Shown: positions 54,959 to 63,467, numbered from the stretch's first letter. The stretch: DNA of 64,000 nucleotides from Spirosoma sordidisoli (GCF_004138325.1 NZ_SBLB01000003.1:1-64000); one strand, 5' to 3'. The notes: generated by a model not told the origin, from the letters alone. Numbers and translations: made by a program.

Positions 54959-56331
54959 CCATTCGTACACGCCTGACGCTTCGCTTTACGGGCTTGGTTT
55001 CGGCCATCCTGGCGCTGACGTTTGCGAGTATTTACGGGTTCTGCTGGTATTATATCTCGTCCGACTTCTACCATCGGCTCGATCGGAAGGCGAGTACATA
55101 CGGCGAGTTGCTCCTGCGGCAGAAGATGGAACCCCGGTTGCTCCGACGGGTGAGCCAGTTGCGCAAAGATCAGCTGCCCGACCAGAAGATTACCGTTTAT
55201 AACGTGCGGGATGTGCCGGTCTTCATGACCAATGACGACCTGCGGCTGGGTATGCCGGCGCGCGAGCTACAGGCTATCCGCAAACAGGGTAAACGGGATT
55301 TTCGCTGGCAGCGATACTATGTGTCGGGTATCCGGTATCAGGTGCCGGACGGTGATTTTGTGGTGCTGGCTTCGGCCCGAAACGTGTACGGCGACCGGTT
55401 TCTGCGTACAATGCTCTGGACCTTTGGCGGGCTTTTTCTGGCGATAGTAGGCATCGTTGCCTTTGCTGGCCGGCTGTATGCGGGCGATGCGCTCGAACCG
55501 ATGCAGCAGATCGAGGAGCAACTGACCGATATCTTTCCAAGAACCATGCACGAGCGGCTCCGGATCAGCCGGGAAGACGATGAGATTAGCCGGCTTTCGG
55601 CCACCATCAACCGGCTGCTCGACCGGATCGAAGAGTCGTTTCGCCTGCAGCGCATGTTTGTGGCCAACGTCTCGCACGAGTTGAAGAACCCGCTTACCCA
55701 GATCAGTTCGCAGCTGGAAGTCAGCCTGCTGAACCGGCGCGAACCCGAGGCCTATCAGCGCACCATCCGGTCGGTGCTGGAAGATGTTGGTCACCTGTCG
55801 GCGCTGACCCTGGAGTTGCTGAAACTGTCGCAGGTGAACGACGCCGATCCGGCCCGTCTGCTGACCGATACGATGCGGCTCGACGAGGTAGTCTGGGATG
55901 TGCGGGATCATGTCAACAATCTTAACCCGGCGTACAGGGTGACGGTCGACCTGGGCGAACTACCCGATGATTTTGACCGGCTGACCGTGGCTGGCAGTAC
56001 TACCCTGATCCGAACGGCGCTGATCAACCTCACCGAAAACGCCTGTAAGTTTGCCTCCGATGGCCAGGCTGCGCTCCGGGTCGAGTTCGAAGGCGACTGG
56101 GTCTGCGTCAGCGTGAGCAACCAGGGGCAGCCCATCCCGGCCGATGACCTGCCGTATATTTTTCAGCCTTTTTACCGGGCCAACCCCACCGCCGACGTAC
56201 GCGGTTACGGGATCGGCCTGCCCCTGGTCGAACAGATCGTTCGTCTTCACCAGGGTCGGCTGTTTGTGCGGTCAGCCGATGGCGAGCCCACCGTGTTTCG
56301 GATCGAGCTGCCCCGCCAGCCTGATCTCTAA
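54955..56331 (+). CDS. Two-component sensor histidine kinase
   Basis: Partner of the OmpR-type regulator, 458 residues. Two membrane helices (about 8-30 and 143-165) enclose a periplasmic sensor region of some 110 residues. HAMP-like linker, then the H-box VSHELKNPLTQISSQLEV, the N-box in LINLTENACKFA, and G-boxes in RGYGIGLPLVEQIVRLH. The sensor domain matches no family I know. The layout resembles metal- or envelope-stress kinases of the CusS type, but the signal cannot be inferred. Confidence 0.95.
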   Translation: MTIRTRLTLRFTGLVSAILALTFASIYGFCWYYISSDFYHRLDRKASTYGELLLRQKMEPRLLRRVSQLRKDQLPDQKITVYNVRDVPVFMTNDDLRLGMPARELQAIRKQGKRDFRWQRYYVSGIRYQVPDGDFVVLASARNVYGDRFLRTMLWTFGGLFLAIVGIVAFAGRLYAGDALEPMQQIEEQLTDIFPRTMHERLRISREDDEISRLSATINRLLDRIEESFRLQRMFVANVSHELKNPLTQISSQLEVSLLNRREPEAYQRTIRSVLEDVGHLSALTLELLKLSQVNDADPARLLTDTMRLDEVVWDVRDHVNNLNPAYRVTVDLGELPDDFDRLTVAGSTTLIRTALINLTENACKFASDGQAALRVEFEGDWVCVSVSNQGQPIPADDLPYIFQPFYRANPTADVRGYGIGLPLVEQIVRLHQGRLFVRSADGEPTVFRIELPRQPDL

Positions 56332-56387
56332 TGAAATTCTAAGGTACAACTTAGCCCATTTTAAGAAGTAGGGGTGAATTTTGGGGT

Positions 56388-56621
56388 ATGTTACGACTCA
56401 CCGAAAAAGCCCGCCCATCGAACAGGCCAACCGGAAAGGCAGACGCTGATCCGATTCGCTTCGACGATCATCAGCCGCGGCAACAACCGCCCGTTAACCC
56501 GCCCGCGCCCGTCCCGGTGAAAAGCCGACGACCCGACTGGCTGTTAATACTGATGATTGGTTTGTTTTTGCTGGCTTTGCTGATCGTGTGGCTCGTTGAC
56601 ATACCGGCGTTGCTGGACTAG
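56388..56621 (+). CDS. Small single-span membrane protein
   Basis: A 77-residue protein with a basic, Pro-rich N-terminal half (QPRQQPPVNPPAPVPVKSRR) and one C-terminal membrane helix (WLLILMIGLFLLALLIVWLV). It has its own terminator downstream and follows the kinase gene by 56 bases, so it may belong to that regulon. No family is recognised. Coding is supported by the composition and clear helix, not by homology. Confidence 0.6.
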   Translation: MLRLTEKARPSNRPTGKADADPIRFDDHQPRQQPPVNPPAPVPVKSRRPDWLLILMIGLFLLALLIVWLVDIPALLD

Positions 56622-56652
56622 TTACTTTTCATAGTTGTTTTAGGTGATATGA

Positions 56653-56690
56653 ATCCTGTCGGTGCTAGAACAACCGGCAGGATCTTTTTA
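56653..56690 (+). terminator. Rho-independent terminator
   Basis: ATCCTGTCGGT (56653-56663) pairs with ACCGGCAGGAT (56673-56683) with one G-T pair and a nine-base loop, then CTTTTTAT. It separates the kinase unit from the HemJ-like gene. Confidence 0.88.
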
Positions 56691-56749
56691 TATCGGTTCG
56701 TCGAGTTGCCGTATATTCGTCCTGCACCCGTGCTCGACCGAGCTGATTT

Positions 56750-57277
56750 ATGGCATTTCTGTACAGCAAATCCCTCCACATCATTTTTGTCGTGACCTGG
56801 TTCGCAGGTCTGTTTTACATACCGCGTTTGTTCATTTACGTTACCGAGGCCGAGTCGCTGGCCGAGCCGGGCCGGCGCGTTTTGCAGGACCAGCTTCGAC
56901 TGATGCAGCGCCGGCTGTGGTATGGCATTACCTGGCCATCGGCGGTGGTTACCCTGGCGCTGGGCCTCAACACCTGGTACCAGTACGGCGCTACCCCCGA
57001 CTGGCTTATTTACAAACTAGGTCTGGTGCTGGGCTTGTACCTCTACCACGGCTCATGCCACGTTCTGTTCCGGCAGCAGCAGCGCGGAGAGTTGCGCTAT
57101 ACGTCCAACCAGCTCCGGATCTGGAACGAAGTAGCTACCCTGTTCTTATTCGCCATTGTATTTCTGGTCATTCTAAAAGATGCGCTGAACATGCTCTGGG
57201 GCATGCTGGGCCTGTTTGCGCTGCTGATCGTGCTGCTGCTGGCGATCCGACTATACCGGCGGATTCGAAAAGCATGA
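56750..57277 (+). CDS. hemJ: HemJ/CopD-like membrane protein, putative protoporphyrinogen oxidase
   Basis: A 175-residue protein with four to five membrane helices. The N-terminus KSLHIIFVVTWFAGLFYIPRLFIY has the conserved His and the Trp-Phe-x-Gly-Leu pattern of HemJ, the oxygen-independent-type enzyme that makes protoporphyrin IX. WYGITWPSAVVTLALG and the Lys in YKLGLVLGLYLYH also fit. It is convergent with the rubredoxin gene, whose stop is 12 bases away. Assignment to HemJ rather than to another CopD-like protein is likely but not certain. Confidence 0.82.
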   Translation: MAFLYSKSLHIIFVVTWFAGLFYIPRLFIYVTEAESLAEPGRRVLQDQLRLMQRRLWYGITWPSAVVTLALGLNTWYQYGATPDWLIYKLGLVLGLYLYHGSCHVLFRQQQRGELRYTSNQLRIWNEVATLFLFAIVFLVILKDALNMLWGMLGLFALLIVLLLAIRLYRRIRKA

Positions 57278-57288
57278 TCCAGTCGCCG

Positions 57289-57474
57289 TTAGAGCACCGC
57301 CGGGTCCGGTAAGGCTACCGCCACAAAATCGGTTTTGGGGGCGTCGCAGGTCGGACAGGTGTAGCCATCCGGCAGGTTATCGAAGGAAACACCAGCCGGT
57401 ATGTCGCTGAGTACATCGCCATACCGATCATCGTAAAGGGTGAAGCAGTGGGGACACTGATGGCATGGTGACAC
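57289..57474 (-). CDS. Rubredoxin
   Basis: Small electron-transfer protein of 61 residues. The two iron ligand pairs lie in CPHCFTLYDDRYGD and GYTCPTCDAPKTDF, separated by the typical AGVSFDNLP. The only start that keeps this frame is GTG at 57474, directly after a TGA. A neighbouring frame with ATG at 57500 reads ...YYECHHA, so a small frameshift or duplication may have disturbed the N-terminus. It faces decayed genes upstream. Confidence 0.85.
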   Translation of the reverse strand: MSPCHQCPHCFTLYDDRYGDVLSDIPAGVSFDNLPDGYTCPTCDAPKTDFVAVALPDPAVL

Positions 57475-57496
57475 TCATAGTATGGTTTCGCGGAAT

Positions 57497-57720
57497 TCAC
57501 CAGTGCGGATGGACAAGCGTGCAGCCATTGAGCCGAAAGGCCACCGTAAAATGATTGTCGCGCCGGTACAGGTCCAGTCGAGGCCGGTGTCCGTATCGGT
57601 TGAATCCTCCGTAATTCGGCAGCGAAAATTTGGGTAAATCAACAACCCGCGTATCGGGCTGGGTAATGATCGATTAAGTATCGGCAACGACACTGTACAG
57701 GGTATCCTCAACCTGATGCG
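57497..57720 (-). pseudogene. Unidentified decayed coding fragment
   Basis: One minus-strand frame reads HQVEDTLYSVVADT, a stop, then protein-like sequence through DLPKFSLPNYGGFNRY and RRDNHFTVAFRLNGCTLVH, ending at TGA (57497-57499). The amino-acid pattern looks like real protein, unlike the other frames, but the start is lost and I do not recognise the family. It may be the 3' remnant of a gene that once ran on from about 57950. Confidence 0.4.
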
Positions 57721-58175
57721 CATGTCAGGGATCGATGTAATCTGAGTAGTATCCCAGCACTTTCAACAGATTCGCATCCTGAACTTCAGCATATAGCCTA
57801 ATACCGATTTCATACTTAGTACAGTTTAGAATGGGGCCGCCGGCTCTCTGCAGGAAGACAGCAACGAAGAAGAGATCCTGCGCGCCGTCCGGATGGTAGC
57901 CACCGGTGATATCTATTACCCATCGGCTGCATCGTCGGTCATTATCCGGCATCCGGTCCCGCCCAGCGTACCCGGCCGCCCGGTTCGATCTGGACTAAGC
58001 TGACCCCTGCGAAGAATAGATTCTGACCTGCCTGACCGAGGGGATGAGCAGCCGGGAAATAGCCGACCGATTCGACATCCGCGCCAATACGGTCGCCAAC
58101 CAGCGGGCCAGCATCATCCGGAAAGCCGGGGTGAAAAATACGGTTGAGCTGATTCGGCTGGCGCTGAAGAAATAG
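57702..58175 (+). pseudogene. Decayed LuxR/NarL-type response regulator
   Basis: Not an open frame, but translation of the plus strand gives a clear regulator. GILNLMRMSGIDVI matches the receiver strand with the phospho-Asp region (Asp lost). Then follow QQIRILNFS, NGAAGSLQEDSNEEEILRAV and ATGDIYYPSAAS, interrupted by three in-frame stops. Near 57990 the reading shifts twice (LTP, then EE and a TAG). The last frame gives an intact helix-turn-helix: LTEGMSSREIADRF, NTVANQRASIIRKAGV and ELIRLALKK, ending at TAG 58173-58175. The first 50 or so receiver residues are missing. The gene is non-functional as a whole. Confidence 0.85.
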
Positions 58176-58204
58176 CTCAACCGCAGCCGCGATGCCTGCC
58201 GGGG

Positions 58205-59155
58205 TTACCGGTCCAGCTGCGTACGCATGCCATGGAGAGCAAACAGATGGGGCAGGGTGATGACCGAGAGAAAAATAAACAGCAGCGGCAGCGGATCCCA
58301 CAGGCGGGTGCTGAGGTGCCACCAGCCGAAAAAGAGCAGTAAACCAGCCAGCGAGAGGGCCGTAAAGGGGACGGCCCGAAGCCAGATCCGCTGGCTGGTC
58401 GATCGAGCTGGCCCCGCAGGTTTCAGGTAGTCGCCAATGGCCTGGAACGAACTGAGTGCATGCCAGCCTCCGAAATACAGACCGAACGAAAGCAGCAGGG
58501 GTAAGCAGGATCCTACGGCCAGTATGATGACCAGCTGAGTCAGTCGCAACCAGTCAACAGCCACCGGGTTGACCCAGATCGATAGCCCCAGTAAACCGCT
58601 TACAAGCAGCACGGTGCCTATCAGGAGTAGGTGCGTATGACTGACTGCCGTCTGCCATATCGATGCCGTTAGCGTATCGTAACGGGTTATGCGCGCCAGA
58701 ATGGGCGTTACTTCCTCGGCATGGGCCAGCAGAATAAACGAGATGACGAGAACGCCGGCCACCAGCCGTGTCAGGGTCCAGAGAATCGAAGCCGGAACCC
58801 GCTCAATGTCGGTTTCGCCAAAATGCCAGGCTGAGCCAACCAGAAATAAAGCCAGGCTAAACGAAGGAAACAGGGCCCATAGTAAGCCGTAGGCCGTCAT
58901 CATCAGTACATAGCCAGCTATAAAGCGGACCCAGGAAAACGGCTTGCCTAGGCGTTGCGCGGTCTGACGACTCACCAGATGGTCGAGAGCCCCGTGCGGA
59001 ATACCCGCCCCAAACAGCAAACCCGTGAAGATGAGCCACTGGGCGGGCAGGGGAATACCACCGGACATCAGTTGCCAGCCTGTCAGGCCAAGGCTCAGCC
59101 CAATCAGGAGATTGGCTGGCCGATAGGCAGCACCGGTCAGGGGGTAGGTCAGCAT
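58205..59155 (-). CDS. blh: Beta-carotene 15,15'-dioxygenase, Brp/Blh family
   Basis: Integral membrane enzyme of about 316 residues that cleaves beta-carotene into two molecules of retinal, the chromophore of the rhodopsin encoded upstream. Conserved His-bearing motifs are GIPHGALDHLV, SAWHFGETDIE, FGGWHALSSF and LFALHGMR, spread over about eight hydrophobic segments. The start MLTYPLTGAAYRP at 59155 is preferred; 25 more codons are open upstream. It lies 111 bases after the rhodopsin gene in the same direction. Beta-carotene synthesis genes are not in the window. Confidence 0.94.
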   Translation of the reverse strand: MLTYPLTGAAYRPANLLIGLSLGLTGWQLMSGGIPLPAQWLIFTGLLFGAGIPHGALDHLVSRQTAQRLGKPFSWVRFIAGYVLMMTAYGLLWALFPSFSLALFLVGSAWHFGETDIERVPASILWTLTRLVAGVLVISFILLAHAEEVTPILARITRYDTLTASIWQTAVSHTHLLLIGTVLLVSGLLGLSIWVNPVAVDWLRLTQLVIILAVGSCLPLLLSFGLYFGGWHALSSFQAIGDYLKPAGPARSTSQRIWLRAVPFTALSLAGLLLFFGWWHLSTRLWDPLPLLFIFLSVITLPHLFALHGMRTQLDR

Positions 59156-59266
59156 AGGTACGGTGGTATGGTATGGGTTCTGGTTTGGGGAAGCTGGCCA
59201 GGCCAATTGTACAGCCACGAGCGCTCCCACTGGTAGAAAGCGCTCGTGAAACTGCCAGAAAGCGGC

Positions 59267-60040
59267 TTACAGCTGTCCTACCGGACTCTGAGACTGCTGA
59301 ACGGGTGCCTCATGGTGAGCCTGCGAATTGGCTACTGCCGCCGAATAAACGACCAGCCCAAAGCCAATTTTGTTGATGGCATCGCCAATGTTGTACACCA
59401 GGTCAATGTTCAGGGACAATCCACTGAGCAGGCCACCCGGAATCAACATATACCCAATTGGATAGATAGCCCAGCCAACCAGTACGAACCAACGGAGCAG
59501 CGATACCGCTTTCAACGTAGACGCATCGTTTGAGGCCACGGCAATTTTCTTGACATCGCCCAGGTAGATTTCGTACAGAATACCCACGTAGCCAAGGGTA
59601 GAAACAGCCCCCCAGAGTGCACTGCTCGGCCGGTCGAGCGACTCACCGACGTAACCGAAGACCAGCATCCAGACCGAATACGCTATCAGTTTCCACATGG
59701 TACTCACCTTACCGCCAAAGGGCTTGATGATCATGTAAAACTCGACACACATAAGCGGGACCGTGAGTGTCCAGTCGATGTAGCGAAACTCCGTTGGCGA
59801 CTGGCCGCTGGCCAGATACTGATCACGCATGTAGAAGTAGTGCACAGCAGCAATCATGGTAATAAGTCCCGAAATGGTCAGGGAAGTTTTCCAGTGGCCT
59901 TCTACCTGAGATCGCTCCAGGAAGAAAAATATTGAAGCTGCGAACATGGCCATGTAGCCCGTAAAGAAGGTGAACCCAATTACGTCACCTGGTCTTAGTT
60001 CGCCCACCAGCAGGAGGGTAGAGAAGGGTAATGTTTCCAT
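59267..60040 (-). CDS. Proteorhodopsin, light-driven proton pump
   Basis: Seven-helix retinal protein of 257 residues. Helix C reads RYIDWTLTVPLMCVEFY, giving Asp89, Thr93 and Glu100, the DTE set of outward proton pumps (acceptor and donor). His67 matches the His that partners the acceptor. The retinal Schiff-base Lys is Lys224 in GDAINKIG. The residue equal to the proteorhodopsin tuning position 105 is Met97, which in marine Bacteroidota goes with green absorption. Trp-Gly in helix E (ALWGAVST) may leave room for a carotenoid antenna. It is the first gene of the rhodopsin-blh unit. Confidence 0.96.
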   Translation of the reverse strand: METLPFSTLLLVGELRPGDVIGFTFFTGYMAMFAASIFFFLERSQVEGHWKTSLTISGLITMIAAVHYFYMRDQYLASGQSPTEFRYIDWTLTVPLMCVEFYMIIKPFGGKVSTMWKLIAYSVWMLVFGYVGESLDRPSSALWGAVSTLGYVGILYEIYLGDVKKIAVASNDASTLKAVSLLRWFVLVGWAIYPIGYMLIPGGLLSGLSLNIDLVYNIGDAINKIGFGLVVYSAAVANSQAHHEAPVQQSQSPVGQL

Positions 60041-60127
60041 TGGCTTGTGTAGTAAAAGTTAAGAAAATAGTGAGTACTCAATCAGTGATTCTGATTTACA
60101 GACACTAATGAAGTGTGAACGACAATT

Positions 60128-60155
60128 GTTTAATTTTTTTTCAAAAAAATTAAAC
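60128..60155. repeat. A/T palindrome upstream of rhodopsin
   Basis: GTTTAATTTTTTT (60128-60140) is the exact reverse complement of 60143-60155 with only TC between. It lies 88 bases before the rhodopsin start. A close relative, GTTTATTTTTTT with its mirror, forms the core of the palindrome at 60931-60972. Confidence 0.65.
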
Positions 60156-60258
60156 AGAATCAATAGTATATCCCGATAGGAAAAAAGGGGTTGATGACTC
60201 GCTAAGCAGGGTAAGCATGCCAAAAGGGCGATTTCCTGATGTGGAGAGCCTAAAACGC

Positions 60259-60301
60259 CCTCGGGACCAACCCTGACATGCTGTCCTGATTGGTCCCGAG
60301 G
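60259..60301 (-). terminator. GC-rich hairpin after the small gene at 60438
   Basis: CCTCGGGACCAA (60259-60270) pairs perfectly with 60290-60301 around a 19-base loop. On the minus strand it is followed by GCGTTTTAG, and on the plus strand by GATGGAAAAAA. It is probably the terminator of the minus-strand gene ending at 60438, though the T-run is short. Confidence 0.6.
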
Positions 60302-60437
60302 ATGGAAAAAATACGGAAAAATCGGTTGGCTGTCGCTAGCAGTAAAAAAAAGTGATCAGCTTATAAAATGCTGAAAGTAAGAAAGTTGTTTCCTTGAATT
60401 TATACGACATATATCCCTGCATCAGGGTATCTAACCG

Positions 60438-60644
60438 CTAGTAAGCTGAAATGTCTCCCGGTGCCCGAATCGTCAGTTCGTCCTCAAAAGGAACCGTAAC
60501 CGACGTGACGCTCCTCAGGTTTGGATACTCACGCATGAAACGCTGATGCGCTGCGTCTGGATTGACATTTAGATAAGCTTTCCGGGTGGGCTTTGGTGAG
60601 ACGGACCCATAGCCAGTAATGATGATCAAGGTGTTGGTACTCAT
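60438..60644 (-). CDS. Small protein of unknown function
   Basis: About 68 residues from MSTNTLIIITGYGSVSP; 12 more codons are open upstream. A hydrophobic first strand (TLIIITGYGSV) is followed by a charged helix (NPDAAHQRFMREYPNL) and a strand ending VTVPFEDELTI, a plausible small alpha/beta protein. No signal peptide, no known family. It is flanked by non-coding DNA on both sides and has a hairpin after it. Confidence 0.5.
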   Translation of the reverse strand: MSTNTLIIITGYGSVSPKPTRKAYLNVNPDAAHQRFMREYPNLRSVTSVTVPFEDELTIRAPGDISAY

Positions 60645-60930
60645 AATTTTAGATCTGGTTTGATTGGGTAGACTTGACAAATAGGATCAGTTCGGAATGG
60701 GGGTAATCAGGCACTTGACGGGTGCGGAAACGGGGGCAGTTGAGGTAAGATGAAGTAGCTTCGTAGAGCAGAAAAGCGGTGTAGCCGGATCGGACTCGAC
60801 AGATGAAAGAGCAGTTAGACTGGTATGTGGATAACGCTCTGAAAATGAATAAGTTTTTTTAGCGGTCACAAAGAAAAGTTATTTCTGTAGCGTTTATGCC
60901 GACCAGGCTCTGATAGTATGGGTCAATTCG
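60645..60930. other. Intergenic stretch without visible gene
   Basis: About 285 bases between the small gene and the A/T palindrome. A minus-strand frame of 60 codons (60687-60869) has a GTG start and Ser/Thr-rich low-complexity sequence and is not convincing. No RNA gene or repeat was recognised. Confidence 0.5.
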
Positions 60931-60972
60931 GCAGTCTGTTTATTTTTTTTGAGAAAAAAATAAACAGACTGC
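60931..60972. terminator. Perfect A/T-rich palindrome after the TonB receptor gene
   Basis: The 19-base arm GCAGTCTGTTTATTTTTTT (60931-60949) and its exact reverse complement (60954-60972) enclose a four-base loop. It starts at the base next to the receptor stop (60973, minus strand). The GC-containing base of the stem is at the outside and the A/T tract at the tip, the reverse of a normal terminator, so its mode of action is unclear. Confidence 0.65.
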
Positions 60973-63447
60973 TTAACGGAACGTGAAGTTATACGTCAGG
61001 GTTGGGATGGGTGTCGCGAAGATTTGCAGCTGGTAAGCCTGCGTCTTGCCGTTCTCGGTCCGGAAGAAGGCCGAGTAGGTGTTCCGGCGCGCGTAGAGGT
61101 TATACACGGTAAACACCCAGCTACCCTGCCAGCGCCGGTTCTTCAGGCTGGGGTTGGTAATGTTCCAGGAGAAATCGAGCCGGTGATAGTCGGGTAAGCG
61201 GGCCTGATTACGCTCGCTGTAATAGGGGAACTGGCTGGGTTCAATCGATCCAAAATCGGTAACCCCATTGATCAGTTCGGAGAGGGAGCCCCCGTTGGCC
61301 GGCGACTCATTGCTTTGTAAGGAGACAAAACCGTTAGGGGCAGTATAGGGCCGTCCGCTACTGTAGGCAAAGGTGAAACCAAAACTGTTGTTCCGGTTCA
61401 CGGTGATCGTCATCGATGCGTTGAGCGTGTGAGGTCGGTCGTAATTGGCGGCATACCAGTTGCCATTATTAACCCGCTCCTGAAATGTGGGCCCCTGATC
61501 GACCTTATTCAGCGTTCGGGCATAGGTATAATTGACCCAGCCGGTCAGTTCGCCTTTTTTGCGGGCCAGCATGACCTCCAGGCCATACGCCTGGCTACGC
61601 CCCTGAAGCAGCTGGGTTTCCGGGTAGGCCTGCAACAGGAAGTTCGCGCCCGGTTTGTAATCGAGGGCCTGCCGGGTGGTGCGATAGTAGGCTTCGAGCA
61701 GCAGGTCGTAGACGTTATCCTTGAAATTTCGGAAGTAGCCGGCCGTAACCAGCTGGCTAACCTGGGGCCTGATGTGGGTGTCGCTGGTTTTCCAGCGGGC
61801 AGTGGGGAGCGGGGTCGTCGTATTGGTGACGACCTGCAGGTACTGCCGCATCAGATTGTAGCCGAACTTCATCGACGAGCTGGCCGATAGTTCGTAGCGT
61901 ATGCCGAGCCGGGGTTCCAGGCCACCGTAGCGCTGGCTTACCTGACCCGCTCCGTACCGCGTGGAGTCGACAACCGAAAAATCGTCGACGGGCTGCCCCG
62001 GTGCATAACGCCGTACCACACCCGGGCCCATAGCGCCGAACAGCGAATAGCGCAGGCCGGCCGACACGGCCATTTTGGTCGAGAGGCTCCATTCGTCATC
62101 GGCATACACGGCCAGTTCGAGCCCTCGTTCGGTTGGGGTGCTAACGGGGTTGACCCGGTCGCTCGTACCCGGTAGCAGCGACCCCGGCTCTACCCGGTAG
62201 TGGGTAGCGTTAAGTCCGATCTCGAGTTTCTGGTCCTCCTGCTGAACGTTGAGGCTGGTCTTGAGCTGACGCTGCCTTATGCCGGACCGAATGGTTACGA
62301 CGTTGGTCGAGTTGAGTTCGGGTAGCTGGATTTTCGGTACGTAATAAGTCGACGAAAGGGTAGTCTGCAGGTTCAGCCGGGGCGACAGCACCCGCAGCCA
62401 GCGGGCCATGCTGTTCACCGTCTGATGGTCGTACTGGGTGGCGGTGGCGTTGATGTTCGGGATACTCCCCAAAAGCTGGGTCTGAAAAAAATCCTTGCTC
62501 ATGTACGTCATGGCCGTCAGCGTGTTGCGGTCGTTGATCCGCCAGAATCCTTTCACGACCAGGTCGCCGAACTGCGCTTTGATGCCCGCCAGCCGGTCCG
62601 ATACCAGGGGCAGCAGGAAATCGTTGAAGGCCCCCCGGCCCGACACCAGGATGCCCAGCCGGTCTTTTATAATGGGTATATCGGCCGTTAGCCGGTTCGA
62701 GACTACGCTTACCCCGCCCGTAAGCCGGAACTGGTCGAGGCTGGGGTTGCGCAGGGAGATGTCCATGACGGAGGCTGTCCGGCCCCCGTAACGGGCGGGC
62801 ACGTTGCCTTTGTACAGATCGAGTCCGTTTACCGCATCGGCCGGGAAGATGGAGAACAGACCGAACATGTGCGACGGGTTGAAGATGGGTGTATCGTCGA
62901 GGAGGATAAGCGTCTGGTCGGTGGTGCCACCCCGGATGTTGACCCCGTTGGCAGCCTCACCCACGCTGGTAACCCCGGGCAGCATCTGCAGGCCGCGCAG
63001 GAGATCGACTTCACCCAGCGCAGCCGGTAGTTTTCGGAGGGTTTCGACGCTGATCTGACTGACGCCCAGCAGGGGCTGCCGAACGTTGCGGTCGAACCCT
63101 TTGCTCGTCACTACAACTTCTTCGAGCTGACTGGCCACCAGTACCAGTTTAACCGGCAGCTGGTAGTCGCTTTTCAACTGGAGGCCTATCCGAAACGGTT
63201 TGTAGCCAACATAACGCACCACAACATGGTGGTTCCCTTCAAACACATCGACCGAAAACCGGCCGGCTGCATCGGTATTGATGCCACGCACGGACTTGTT
63301 GAAATCGACCACCACCGATGCGCCGGCCAGGGGCTGGTTGGTCGCCGAATCGCGGACGGTTCCGCTGATGGTGACGAGCGAGGCCTGCCCGCGGGCTGCC
63401 GTGGCGAAGAGGAACCCGATTAACAGAAGGCGAAGGCCGGTGAGCAT
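60973..63447 (-). CDS. TonB-dependent receptor with CarboxypepD_reg-like domain
   Basis: Outer-membrane receptor of 824 residues. A signal peptide (ending ATAARGQ, about 21) leads to a CarboxypepD_reg-like domain (TISGTVRDSATNQPLAGASVVV to VRYVGYKPF). The plug has LEEVVVTSKGF, GLQMLPGVTSVGEAANGVNIRGG and TLILLDDTPIFNPSHMFGLFS, followed by the barrel, ending LTYNFTFR. It pairs with the DUF4249 lipoprotein gene 20 bases upstream, a common two-gene unit in Bacteroidota thought to import siderophores or other small ligands. No regulator (FecI/FecR) is within the window. Confidence 0.94.
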   Translation of the reverse strand: MLTGLRLLLIGFLFATAARGQASLVTISGTVRDSATNQPLAGASVVVDFNKSVRGINTDAAGRFSVDVFEGNHHVVVRYVGYKPFRIGLQLKSDYQLPVKLVLVASQLEEVVVTSKGFDRNVRQPLLGVSQISVETLRKLPAALGEVDLLRGLQMLPGVTSVGEAANGVNIRGGTTDQTLILLDDTPIFNPSHMFGLFSIFPADAVNGLDLYKGNVPARYGGRTASVMDISLRNPSLDQFRLTGGVSVVSNRLTADIPIIKDRLGILVSGRGAFNDFLLPLVSDRLAGIKAQFGDLVVKGFWRINDRNTLTAMTYMSKDFFQTQLLGSIPNINATATQYDHQTVNSMARWLRVLSPRLNLQTTLSSTYYVPKIQLPELNSTNVVTIRSGIRQRQLKTSLNVQQEDQKLEIGLNATHYRVEPGSLLPGTSDRVNPVSTPTERGLELAVYADDEWSLSTKMAVSAGLRYSLFGAMGPGVVRRYAPGQPVDDFSVVDSTRYGAGQVSQRYGGLEPRLGIRYELSASSSMKFGYNLMRQYLQVVTNTTTPLPTARWKTSDTHIRPQVSQLVTAGYFRNFKDNVYDLLLEAYYRTTRQALDYKPGANFLLQAYPETQLLQGRSQAYGLEVMLARKKGELTGWVNYTYARTLNKVDQGPTFQERVNNGNWYAANYDRPHTLNASMTITVNRNNSFGFTFAYSSGRPYTAPNGFVSLQSNESPANGGSLSELINGVTDFGSIEPSQFPYYSERNQARLPDYHRLDFSWNITNPSLKNRRWQGSWVFTVYNLYARRNTYSAFFRTENGKTQAYQLQIFATPIPTLTYNFTFR

Positions 63448-63467
63448 ACAGGTGGCTGGTCAGCGTC

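Larger units (their letters stand above)
60041..60437. other. Intergenic region upstream of the rhodopsin gene
   Basis: About 400 bases without a credible gene. It holds the rhodopsin promoter side (AT-rich, 60041-60180), an A/T palindrome at 60128-60155 and a perfect GC-rich hairpin at 60259-60301. I could not place -7 and -33 boxes with confidence. Confidence 0.6.

Noticed and set aside
60687-60869. 60-codon minus-strand frame near the A/T palindrome
   Set aside because: GTG start, Ser/Thr-rich low-complexity sequence and no family pattern; probably non-coding.
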